From Hydractinia symbiolongicarpus (lineage: Eukaryota; Cnidaria; Hydrozoa; Anthoathecata; Hydractiniidae): a DNA stretch of 64,000 nt. Of the stretch, positions 1 through 12,090 are shown piece by piece. A program made the translations under genes and the position numbers. The DNA is taken from assembly GCF_029227915.1 (NCBI RefSeq), contig NC_079884.1, positions 28,274,001 through 28,338,000 of the forward strand, given 5' to 3'. The notes beneath the pieces are model-generated. The model was given only the letters and a program-made list of their open reading frames with translations. It ran no database searches and was not told where the DNA came from. The first letter of the stretch is position 1. Every line of letters starts with the position of its first letter.

Positions 1-3000
1 CGCTGAAGAAATAGAGACAGTTTCAAAAACTACATTTCATTTGTTTTCTAACGGTGTCAATCCGTTTGTGTTACAACGGTTGAGTCACATATTTGTACCA
101 ACATTTATTTAGTGACTTTCTTCCGATATTACTAAGTTGTATTGCTTTTAACAGTGAAACGATTGACTGTGGGAATTAATAGAACTGATTCTACACTGCG
201 ACCTTATAAATGTTATAAATGAGCCAATTGGTCTCCAAGGAATAACATTCTTCTTAAATTGACATGATTGCCGGAATTCATCGATTACATTAGGCTCTGT
301 GGTAGCGCTTTATATAAAAATTTAGATAAATAAGTCTTTTCTTACTGTGGGACCAATCCTGGTCGTTAGTACGCGCTGAATAAATAGGAAAAGTTCCAAA
401 GACCATATTTCATTGACTTTGTAGCGGTATAAGTCCCTTTGAGTTACAACGGTTATGTCACATATTCGTACCAATATGTATTTAGCGATAGTATTCGGAT
501 ATTACTAGGTTGCATCGCTTTTAACAGTGAAACGCTTGACTGTGGGACTTAATTGAACTGATTTTGGACTTTGACCTTGTAAATGTGTTAAATGAGCCAG
601 TTTGACTACAAGAAATAACATTCCTCCTAATTTGACATGATTGCTGGAACTCAGCGATTACACTGGTCACTGTGGTAGCGCTTTATTACAAAATTAAGAT
701 AAACAAGTCATTCTTTACTGTGGGACCAATCCTAGCCGTTAGCTCGCGCTGAAGAAATAGAGACAGTTTCAGAAACTACATTTCATTTACTTTCTAACGG
801 TGTCAATCCGTTTGAGTTACAACGGTTGCGTCACATATTCGCACCAACATGTATTTAGCGATATTTTTCCGCTACTACTAGGTTCCATCGCTTTTAACAG
901 TGAAACGATTGACTGTGGGACTTAATTGAACTGATTTTGGACTGTGACCTTATAAATGTGAAAGCGAGACAATTGGACTTCAAGAATTAACATTCTTCCT
1001 AATTTGACATGATTGCTGGAACTCAGCGATTACACTGGTCACTGTGGTAGCGCTTTATTACAAAATTTAGATAAACAAGTCATTTTTTACTGTGGTATCA
1101 ATCCTAGCCGTCGGCTCACGCTGAAGAAATAGAGACAGTTTCAAAAACTACATTTCATTTACTTTCTAACGGTGTCAATCCGTTTGTGTTACAACGGTTG
1201 AGTCACATATTTGTACCAACATTTATTTAGTGACTTTCTTCCGATATTACTGAGTTGTATTGCTTTTAACAGTGAAACGATTGACTGTGGGAATTAATAG
1301 AACTGATTCTAGACTGCGACCTTATAAATGTTATAAATGAGCCAATTGGTGTCCAAAGAATGACATTCTTCTTAATTTGACATGATTGCTGGAATTCAGC
1401 TAATACATTAGGCTCTGTGGTAGCGCTTTATTTAAAAATTTAGATAAATAAGTGTTTTTTCGCTGTGGGACCAATCCTGGCTGTTAGCACGCGCTGAATA
1501 AATAGGAACAGTTTCAAAGACTACATTTCATAGACTTTCTAGCGGTATAAATCTGTTTGAGTTACAACAGTTTTGTCACATATTCGTACCAACATGTATT
1601 TAGCGATAGTATTCGGATATTACTAGGTTGCATCGCTTTTAACAGTGAAACGCTTGACTGTGGGACTTAATTGAACTGATTTTGGACTTTGACCTTGTAA
1701 ATGTGATAAATGAGCCAGTTTGACTACAAGAAATAACATTCTTCCTAATTTGACATGAATGCTGGAACTCCGCGATTACACTGGTCACTGTGGTAGCGCT
1801 TTATTACAAAATTAAGATAAACAAGTCATTTTTTAGTGTGGGACCAATCCTAGCCGTCGGCTCGCGCTGAAGAAATAGAGACAGTTTCAAAAACTACATT
1901 TCATTTACTTTCTAACGTTGTCAATCCGTTTGAGTTACAACGGTTGCGTCACATATTTGTACCAACATTTATTTAGTGATTTTCTTCCGATATTACTAAG
2001 TTGTATTGCTTTTAACAGTGAAACGATTGACTGTGGGAATTAATAGAACTGATTCTAGACTGCGACCTTATAAATGTTATAAATGAGCCAATTGGTGTCC
2101 AAAGAATGACATTCTTTTTAATTTGACATGATTGCTGGAATTCAGCTAATACATTAGGCTCTGTGGTAGCGCTTTATTTAAAAATTTAGATAAATAAGTG
2201 TTTTTTCGCTGTGGGACCAATCCTGGCTGTTAGCACGCGCTGAATAAATAGGAACAGTTTCAAAGACTACATTTCATAGACTTTCTAGCGGTATAAATCT
2301 GTTTGAGTTACAACAGTTCTGTCACATATTCGTACCAACATGTATTTAGCGATAGTATTCGGATATTAATAGGTTGCATCGCTTTTAACAGTGAAACGCT
2401 TGACTGTGGGACTTAATTGAACTGATTTTGGACTTTGACCTTGTAAATGTGATAAATGAGCCAGTTTGACTACAAGAAATAACATTCTTCCTAATTTGAC
2501 ATGAATGCTGGAAATCAGCGATTACACTGGTCACTGTGGTAGCGCTTTATTACAAAATTAAGATAAACAAGTCATTTTTTACTGTGGGACCAATCCTAGC
2601 CGTCGGCTCGCGCTTAAGAAATAGAGACAGTTTCAAAAACTACATTTCATTTATTTTCTAACGGTGTCAATCCGTTTGTGTTACAACGGTTGAGTCACAT
2701 ATTTGTACCAACATTTATTTAGTGACTTTCTTCCGATATTACTAAGTTGTATTGCTTTTAACAGTGAAACGATTGACTGTGGGAATTAATAGAACTGATT
2801 CTAGACTGCGACCTTATAAATGTTATAAATGAGCCAATTGGTCTCCAAGGAATAACATTCTTCTTAATTTGACATGATTGCCGGAATTCATCGATTACAT
2901 TAGGCTCTGTGGTAGCGCTTTATATAAAAATTTAGATAAATAAGTCTTTTCTTACTGTGGGACCAATCCTGGTCGTTAGTACGCGCTGAATAAATAGGAA

Positions 3001-3070
3001 AAGTTCCAAAGACCATATTTCATTGACTTTGTAGCGGTATAAGTCCGTTTGAGTTACAACGGTTATGTCA
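1..3070. repeat. Left block of irregularly ordered monomers
   Basis: Eight full monomers and part of a ninth. Units 1-1118 match the three units at 5,221-6,338 closely, down to the shared variant tgtggtatcaatcc (near 1,092 and 6,312), so the window opens inside a relative of the 11-monomer repeat. Instead of the usual 11 units, 14 units separate the equivalent positions (5,220 bp). The extra units are the dimers at 1,119-2,610 plus a second copy of the first pair of units, 2,611 to about 3,075. The monomer starting at 2,984 is a hybrid: its first part follows the unit at 374 and its later part, from about 3,075, follows the unit at 7,085. Confidence 0.85.
1119..2610. repeat. Two tandem 746-bp dimers
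   Basis: Units 1119+1492 and units 1865+2238 repeat each other at 746 bp. They share private variants such as ccaaagaatgacattctt, cagctaatacattagg, gtgttttttcgctg and catagactttctag. Small differences near the start of each dimer (ggtgtcaatccgtttgtg against gttgtcaatccgtttgag) suggest a partial conversion. The first monomer carries the ttcttccgatattactaag version of the variable segment. The second is of the gaataaatagg class. Confidence 0.85.
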
Positions 3071-6000
3071 CATATTCGTACCAACATTTATTTAGTGATT
3101 TTCTTCCGATATTACTAAGTTGTATTGCTTTTAACAGTGAAACGATTGACTGTGGGAATTAATAGAACTGATTCTGGGCTGTGACTTTATAAATGTGATA
3201 AATGAGCCAATTGGTCTTTAAGGAATAACATTCTTCTTAATTTGACATGATTGCTGGAACTCAGCGATTACAGTGGGCGCTGTGGTAGCGCTTTATTAAA
3301 AAATTAAGACAAATAAGTCTTTTCTTACTGTGGGACCAATCCTGGTCGTTAGCACGCGCTGAATAAATAGGAACAGTTCCAAAGACCATATTTCATTGAC
3401 TTTGTAGCGGTATAAGTCCGTTTGAGTTACAACAGTTCTGTCACATATTCGTACCAATATGTATTTAGCGATAGTATTCGGATATTACTAGGTTGCATCG
3501 CTTTTAACAGTGAAACCCTTGACTGTGGGACTTAATTGAACTGATTTTGGACTTTGACCTTGTAAATGTGTTAAATGAGCCAGTTTGACTACAAGAAATA
3601 CCATTCCTCCTAATTTGACATGATTGCTGGAACTCATCGATTACATTAGGCTCTGTGGTAGCGCTTTCTATAAAAATTTAGATAAATAAGTCTTTTTTTA
3701 CTGTGGGACCAATCCTAGCCGTTAGTTTGCGCTTAAGAAATAGAAACAGTTCCAAAGACTACATGTCATTGACTTTCTAGCGGTATAAATCCGTTTGAGT
3801 TACAACGGTTGGGTCACATATTCGTACCAACATGTATTTAGCGATAGTATTCGGATATTACTAGGTTGCATCGCTTTTAAAGGTGAAACGCTTGACTGTG
3901 GGACTTAATTGAACTGATTTTGGACTTTGACCTTGTAAATGTGATAAATGAGCCAGTTTGACTACAAGAAATAACATTCCTTTTAATTTGACATGATTGC
4001 TGGAACTCAGCGATTACACTGGTCACTGTGGTAGCGCTTTATTACAAAATTAAGATAAACAAGTCATTCTTTACTGTGGGACCAATCCTAGCCGTTAGCT
4101 GGCGCTGAAGAAATAGAGACAGTTTCAGAAACTACATTTCATTTACTTTCTAACGGTGTCAATCCGTTTGAGTTACAACGGTTGCGTCACATATTCGCAC
4201 CAACATGTATTTAGCGATATTTTTCCGCTACTACTAGGTTCCATCGCTTTTAACAGTGAAACGATTGACTGTGGGACTTAATTGAACTGATTTTGGACTG
4301 TGACCTTATAAATGTGAAAGCGAGACAATTGGACTTCAAGAAATAACATTCTTCCTAATTTGACATGATTGCTGGAACTCAGCGATTACACTGGTCACTG
4401 TGGTAGCGCTTTATTACAAAATTAAGATAAACAAGTCATTTTTTACTGTGGTATCAATCCTAGCCGTCGGCTTGCGCTGAAGAAATAGAGACAGTTTCAA
4501 AAACTACATTTCATTTACTTTCTAACGTTGTCAATCCGTTTGAGTTACAACGGTTGCGTCACATATTTGTACCAACATTTATTTAGTGATTTTCTTCCGA
4601 CATTACTAAGTTGTATTGCTTTTAACAGTGAAACGATTGACTGTGGGAATTAATAGAACTGATTCTGGACTGCGACCTTATAAATGTGATAAATGAGCCA
4701 ATTGGTCTCCAAGGAATAACATTCTTCTTAATTTGACATGATTGCCGGAATTCATCGATTACATTAGGCTCTGTGGTAGCGCTTTCTATAAAAATTTAGA
4801 TAAATAAGTCTTTTCTTACTGTGGGACCAATCCTGGCTGTTAGCACGCGCTGAATAAATAGGAACAGTTTCAAAGACTACATTTCATAGACTTTCTAGCG
4901 GTATAAATCTGTTTGAGTTACAACAGTTCTGTCACATATTCATACCAACATGTATTTAGCGATAGTATTCGGATATTAATAGGTTGCATCGCTTTTAACA
5001 GTGAAACGCTTGACTGTGGGACTTAATTGAACTGATTTTGGACTTTGACCTTGTAAATGTGATAAATGAGCCAGTTTGACTACAAGAAATAACATTCTTC
5101 CTAATTTGACATGAATGCTGGAAATCAGCGATTACACTGGTCACTGTGGTAGCGCTTTATTACAAAATTAAGATAAACAAGTCATTTTTTACTGTGGGAC
5201 CAATCCTAGCCGTCGGCTCGCGCTTAAGAAATAGAGACAGTTTCAAAAACTACATTTCATTTATTTTCTAACGGTGTCAATCCGTTTGTGTTACAACGGT
5301 TGAGTCACATATTTGTACCAACATTTATTTAGTGACTTTCTTCCGATATTACTAAGTTGTATTGCTTTTAACAGTGAAACGATTGACTGTGGGAATTAAT
5401 AGAACTGATTCTAGACTGCGACCTTATAAATGTTATAAATGAGCCAATTGGTCTCCAAGGAATAACATTCTTCTTAATTTGACATGATTGCCGGAATTCA
5501 TCGATTACATTAGGCTCTGTGGTAGCGCTTTATATAAAAATTTAGATAAATAAGTCTTTTCTTACTGTGGGACCAATCCTGGTCGTCAGTACGCGCTGAA
5601 TAAATAGGAAAAGTTCCAAAGACCATATTTCATTGACTTTGTAGCGGTATAAGTCCGTTTGAGTTACAACGGTTATGTCACATATTCGTACCAATATGTA
5701 TTTAGCGATAGTATTCGGATATTACTAGGTTGCATCGCTTTTAACAGTGAAACGCTTGACTGTGGGACTTAATTGAACTGATTTTGGACTTTGACCTTGT
5801 AAATGTGTTAAATGAGCCAGTTTGACTACAAGAAATAACATTCCTCCTAATTTGACATGATTGCTGGAACTCAGCGATTACACTGGTCACTGTGGTAGCG
5901 CTTTATTACAAAATTAAGATAAACAAGTCATTCTTTACTGTGGGACCAATCCTAGCCGTTAGCTCGCGCTGAAGAAATAGAGACAGTTTCAGAAACTACA

Positions 6001-9000
6001 TTTCATTTACTTTCTAACGGTGTCAATCCGTTTGAGTTACAACGGTTGCGTCACATATTCGCACCAACATGTATTTAGCGATATTTTGCCGCTACTACTA
6101 GGTTCCATCGCTTTTAACAGTGAAACGATTGACTGTGGGACTTAATTGAACTGATTTTGGACTGTGACCTTATAAATGTAAAAGCGAGACAATTGGACTT
6201 CAAGAAATAACATTCTTCCTAATTTGACATGATTGCTGGAACTCAGCGATTACACTGGTCACTGTGGTAGCGCTTTATTACAAAATTAAGATAAACAAGT
6301 CATTTTTTACTGTGGTATCAATCCTAGCCGTCGGCTCGCGCTGAAGAAATAGAGACAGTTTCAAAAACTACATTTCATTTACTTTCTAACGTTGTCAATC
6401 CGTTTGAGTTACATCGGTTGCGTCACATATTTGTACCAACATTTATTTAGTGATTTTCTTCCGATATTACTAAGTTGTATTGCTTTTAACAGTGAAACGA
6501 TTGACTGTGGGAATTAATAGAACTGATTCTGGACTGCGACCTTATAAATGTGATAAATGAGCCAATTGGTCTCCAAGGAATAACATTCTTCTTAATTTGA
6601 CATGATTGCCGGAATTCATCGATTACATTAGGCTCTGTGGTAGCGCTTTCTATAAAAATTTAGATAAATAAGTCTTTTCTTACTGTGGGACCAATCCTGG
6701 CTGTTAGCACGCGCTGAATAAATAGAAACAGTTTCAAAGACTACATTTCATAGACTTTCTAGCGGAATAAATCTGTTTGAGTTACAACAGTTCTGTCACA
6801 TATTCGTACCAACATGTATTTAGCGATAGTATTCGGATATTACTAGGTTGCATCACTTTTAACAGTGAAACGCTTGACTGTGGGACTTAATTGAACTGAT
6901 TTTGGACTTTGACCTTGTAAATGTGATAAATGAGCCAGTTTGACTACAAGAAATAACATTCTTCCTAATTTGACATGAATGCTGGAACTCAGCGATTACA
7001 GTGGGCGCTGTGGTAGCGCTTTATTACAAAATTAAGATAAACAAGTCATTTTTTACTGTGGGACCAATCCTAGCCGTTAGCTCGCGCTGAAGAAATAGAG
7101 ACAGCTTCAAAAACTACCTTTCATTGACTTTCTAACGGTGTCAATCCGTTGGAGTCACAACGGTTGCGTCACATATTTGTACCAACATTTATTTAGTGAT
7201 TTTCTTCCGATATTACTAAGTTGTATTGCTTTTAACAGTGAAACGATTGACTGTGGGAATTAATAGAACTGATTCTGGGCTGTGACTTTATAAATGTGAT
7301 AAATGAGCCAATTGGTCTTTAAGGAATAACATTCTTCTTAATTTGACATGATTGCTGGAACTCAGCGATTACAGTGGGCGCTGTGGTAGCGCTTTATTAA
7401 AAAATTAAGACAAATAAGTCTTTTCTTACTGTGGGACCAATCCTGGTCGTTAGCACGCGCTGAATAAATAGGAACAGTTCCAAAGACCATATTTCATTGA
7501 CTTTGAGGCGGTATAAGTCCGTTTGAGTTACAACAGTTCTGTCACATATTCGTACCAATATGTATTTAGCGATAGTATTCGGATATTACTAGGTTGCATC
7601 GCTTTTAACAGTGAAACCCTTGACTGTGGGACTTAATTGAACTGATTTTGGACTTTGACCTTGTAAATGTGTTAAATGAGCCAGTTTCACTACAAGAAAT
7701 ACCATTCCTCCTAATTTGACATGATTGCTGGAACTCATCGATTACATTAGGCTCTGTGGTAGCGCTTTCTATAAAAATTTAGATAAATAAGTCTTTTTTT
7801 ACTGTGGGACCAATCCTAGCCGTTAGTTTGCGCTTAAGAAATAGAAACAGTTCCAAAGACTACATGTCATTGACTTTCTAGCGGTATAAATCCGTTTGAG
7901 TTACAACGGTTGGGTCACATATTCGTACCAACATGTATTTAGCGATAGTATTCGGATATTACTAGGTTGCATCGCTTTTAAAGGTGAAACGCTTGACTGT
8001 GGGACTTAATTGAACTGATTTTGGACTTTGACCTTGTAAATGTGTTAAATGAGCCAGTTTGACTACAAGAAATAACATTCCTCCTAATTTGACATGATTG
8101 CTGGAACTCAGCGATTACACTGGTCACTGTGGTAGCGCTTTATTACAAAATTAAGATAAACAAGTCATTCTTTACTGTGGGACCAATCCTAGCCGTTAGC
8201 TCGCGCTGAAGAAATAGAGACAGTTTCAGAAACTACATTTCATTTACTTTCTAACGGTGTCAATCCGTTTGAGTTACAACGGTTGCGTCACATATTCGCA
8301 CCAACATGTATTTAGCGATATTTTTCCGCTACTACTAGGTTCCATCGCTTTTAACAGTGAAACGATTGACTGTGGGACTTAATTGAACTGATTTTGGACT
8401 GTGACCTTATAAATGTGAAAGCGAGACAATTGGACTTCAAGAAATAACATTCTTCCTAATTTGACATGATTGCTGGAACTCAGCGATTACACTGGTCACT
8501 GTGGTAGCGCTTTATTACAAAATTAAGATAAACAAGTCATTTTTTACTGTGGTATCAATCCTAGCCGTCGGCTTGCGCTGAAGAAATAGAGACAGTTTCA
8601 AAAACTACATTTCATTTACTTTCTAACGTTGTCAATCCGTTTGAGTTACAACGGTTGCGTCACATATTTGTACCAACATTTATTTAGTGATTTTCTTCCG
8701 ACATTACTAAGTTGTATTGCTTTTAACAGTGAAACGATTGACTGTGGGAATTAATAGAACTGATTCTGGACTGCGACCTTATAAATGTGATAAATGAGCC
8801 AATTGGTCTCCAAGGAATAACATTCTTCTTAATTTGACATGATTGCCGGAATTCATCGATTACATTAGGCTCTGTGGTAGCGCTTTCTATAAAAATTTAG
8901 ATAAATAAGTCTTTTCTTACTGTGGGACCAATCCTGGCTGTTAGCACGCGCTGAATAAATAGGAACAGTTTCAAAGACTACATTTCATAGACTTTCTAGC

Positions 9001-12000
9001 GGTATAAATCTGTTTGAGTTACAACAGTTCTGTCACATATTCATACCAACATGTATTTAGCGATAGTATTCGGATATTAATAGGTTGCATCGCTTTTAAC
9101 AGTGAAACGCTTGACTGTGGGACTTAATTGAACTGATTTTGGACTTTGACCTTGTAAATGTGATAAATGAGCCAGTTTGACTACAAGAAATAACATTCTT
9201 CCTAATTTGACATGAATGCTGGAAATCAGCGATTACACTGGTCACTGTGGTAGCGCTTTATTACAAAATTAAGATAAACAAGTCATTTTTTACTGTGGGA
9301 CCAATCCTAGCCGTCGGCTCGCGCTTAAGAAATAGAGACAGTTTCAAAAACTACATTTCATTTATTTTCTAACGGTGTCAATCCGTTTGTGTTACAACGG
9401 TTGAGTCACATATTTGTACCAACATTTATTTAGTGACTTTCTTCCGATATTACTAAGTTGTATTGCTTTTAACAGTGAAACGATTGACTGTGGGAATTAA
9501 TAGAACTGATTCTAGACTGCGACCTTATAAATGTTATAAATGAGCCAATTGGTCTCCAAGGAATAACATTCTTCTTAATTTGACATGATTGCCGGAATTC
9601 ATCGATTACATTAGGCTCTGTGGTAGCGCTTTATATAAAAATTTAGATAAATAAGTCTTTTCTTACTGTGGGACCAATCCTGGTCGTCAGTACGCGCTGA
9701 ATAAATAGGAAAAGTTCCAAAGACCATATTTCATTGACTTTGTAGCGGTATAAGTCCGTTTGAGTTACAACGGTTATGTCACATATTCGTACCAATATGT
9801 ATTTAGCGATAGTATTCGGATATTACTAGGTTGCATCGCTTTTAACAGTGAAACGCTTGACTGTGGGACTTAATTGAACTGATTTTGGACTTTGACCTTG
9901 TAAATGTGTTAAATGAGCCAGTTTGACTACAAGAAATAACATTCCTCCTAATTTGACATGATTGCTGGAACTCAGCGATTACACTGGTCACTGTGGTAGC
10001 GCTTTATTACAAAATTAAGATAAACAAGTCATTCTTTACTGTGGGACCAATCCTAGCCGTTAGCTCGCGCTGAAGAAATAGAGACAGTTTCAGAAACTAC
10101 ATTTCATTTACTTTCTAACGGTGTCAATCCGTTTGAGTTACAACGGTTGCGTCACATATTCGCACCAACATGTATTTAGCGATATTTTGCCGCTACTACT
10201 AGGTTCCATCGCTTTTAACAGTGAAACGATTGACTGTGGGACTTAATTGAACTGATTTTGGACTGTGACCTTATAAATGTAAAAGCGAGACAATTGGACT
10301 TCAAGAAATAACATTCTTCCTAATTTGACATGATTGCTGGAACTCAGCGATTACACTGGTCACTGTGGTAGCGCTTTATTACAAAATTAAGATAAACAAG
10401 TCATTTTTTACTGTGGTATCAATCCTAGCCGTCGGCTCGCGCTGAAGAAATAGAGACAGTTTCAAAAACTACATTTCATTTACTTTCTAACGTTGTCAAT
10501 CCGTTTGAGTTACATCGGTTGCGTCACATATTTGTACCAACATTTATTTAGTGATTTTCTTCCGATATTACTAAGTTGTATTGCTTTTAACAGTGAAACG
10601 ATTGACTTTGGGAATTAATAGAACTGATTCTGGACTGCGACCTTATAAATGTGATAAATGAGCCAATTGGTCTCCAAGGAATAACATTCTTCTTAATTTG
10701 ACATGATTGCCGGAATTCATCGATTACATTAGGCTCTGTGGTAGCGCTTTCTATAAAAATTTAGATAAATAAGTCTTTTCTTACTGTGGGACCAATCCTG
10801 GCTGTTAGCACGCGCTGAATAAATAGAAACAGTTTCAAAGACTACATTTCATAGACTTTCTAGCGGAATAAATCTGTTTGAGTTACAACAGTTCTGTCAC
10901 ATATTCGTACCAACATGTATTTAGCGATAGTATTCGGATATTACTAGGTTGCATCACTTTTAACAGTGAAACGCTTGACTGTGGGACTTAATTGAACTGA
11001 TTTTGGACTTTGACCTTGTAAATGTGATAAATGAGCCAGTTTGACTACAAGAAATAACATTCTTCCTAATTTGACATGAATGCTGGAACTCAGCGATTAC
11101 AGTGGGCGCTGTGGTAGCGCTTTATTACAAAATTAAGATAAACAAGTCATTTTTTACTGTGGGACCAATCCTAGCCGTTAGCTCGCGCTGAAGAAATAGA
11201 GACAGCTTCAAAAACTACCTTTCATTGACTTTCTAACGGTGTCAATCCGTTGGAGTCACAACGGTTGCGTCACATATTTGTACCAACATTTATTTAGTGA
11301 TTTTCTTCCGATATTACTAAGTTGTATTGCTTTTAACAGTGAAACGATTGACTGTGGGAATTAATAGAACTGATTCTGGGCTGTGACTTTATAAATGTGA
11401 TAAATGAGCCAATTGGTCTTTAAGGAATAACATTCTTCTTAATTTGACATGATTGCTGGAACTCAGCGATTACAGTGGGCGCTGTGGTAGCGCTTTATTA
11501 AAAAATTAAGACAAATAAGTCTTTTCTTACTGTGGGACCAATCCTGGTCGTTAGCACGCGCTGAATAAATAGGAACAGTTCCAAAGACCATATTTCATTG
11601 ACTTTGTAGCGGTATAAGTCCGTTTGAGTTACAACAGTTCTGTCACATATTCGTACCAATATGTATTTAGCGATAGTATTCGGATATTACTAGGTTGCAT
11701 CGCTTTTAACAGTGAAACCCTTGACTGTGGGACTTAATTGAACTGATTTTGGACTTTGACCTTGTAAATGTGTTAAATGAGCCAGTTTGACTACAAGAAA
11801 TACCATTCCTCCTAATTTGACATGATTGCTGGAACTCATCGATTACATTAGGCTCTGTGGTAGCGCTTTCTATAAAAATTTAGATAAATAAGTCTTTTTT
11901 TACTGTGGGACCAATCCTAGCCGTTAGTTTGCGCTTAAGAAATAGAAACAGTTCCAAAGACTACATGTCATTGACTTTCTAGCGGTATAAATCCGTTTGA

Positions 12001-12090
12001 GTTACAACGGTTGGGTCACATATTCGTACCAACATGTATTTAGCGATAGTATTCGGATATTACTAGGTTGCATCGCTTTTAAAGGTGAAA
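3071..12090. repeat. 11-monomer higher-order repeat, 4,101 bp, 2.2 copies
   Basis: Sequence at position x reappears at x+4,101 throughout this interval: monomer starts 3,357, 7,458 and 11,559 are exact equivalents. Rare variants recur at exactly this distance. The word acatcgg occurs at 6,411 and 10,512, gttggagtcac occurs in the units at 7,085 and 11,186, and gatattttgccgc is near 6,081 and 10,182. Copies are about 3,071-7,171, 7,172-11,272 and 11,273-12,090. Only scattered single-base differences were seen by eye, for example gaggcgg near 7,504. The first copy carries a small patch around 3,930-3,995 (gataaatgag, ccttttaatt) that differs from the second copy. The left edge lies inside a hybrid monomer and the right edge at about 12,091 is also inside a monomer. 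Confidence 0.92.

Noticed and set aside
275-287. GAATTC-ATCGAT cluster as a regulatory site
   Set aside because: The word ggaattcatcgatt is simply one class version of a segment that reads ggaactcagcgatt in others. Nothing suggests regulation.
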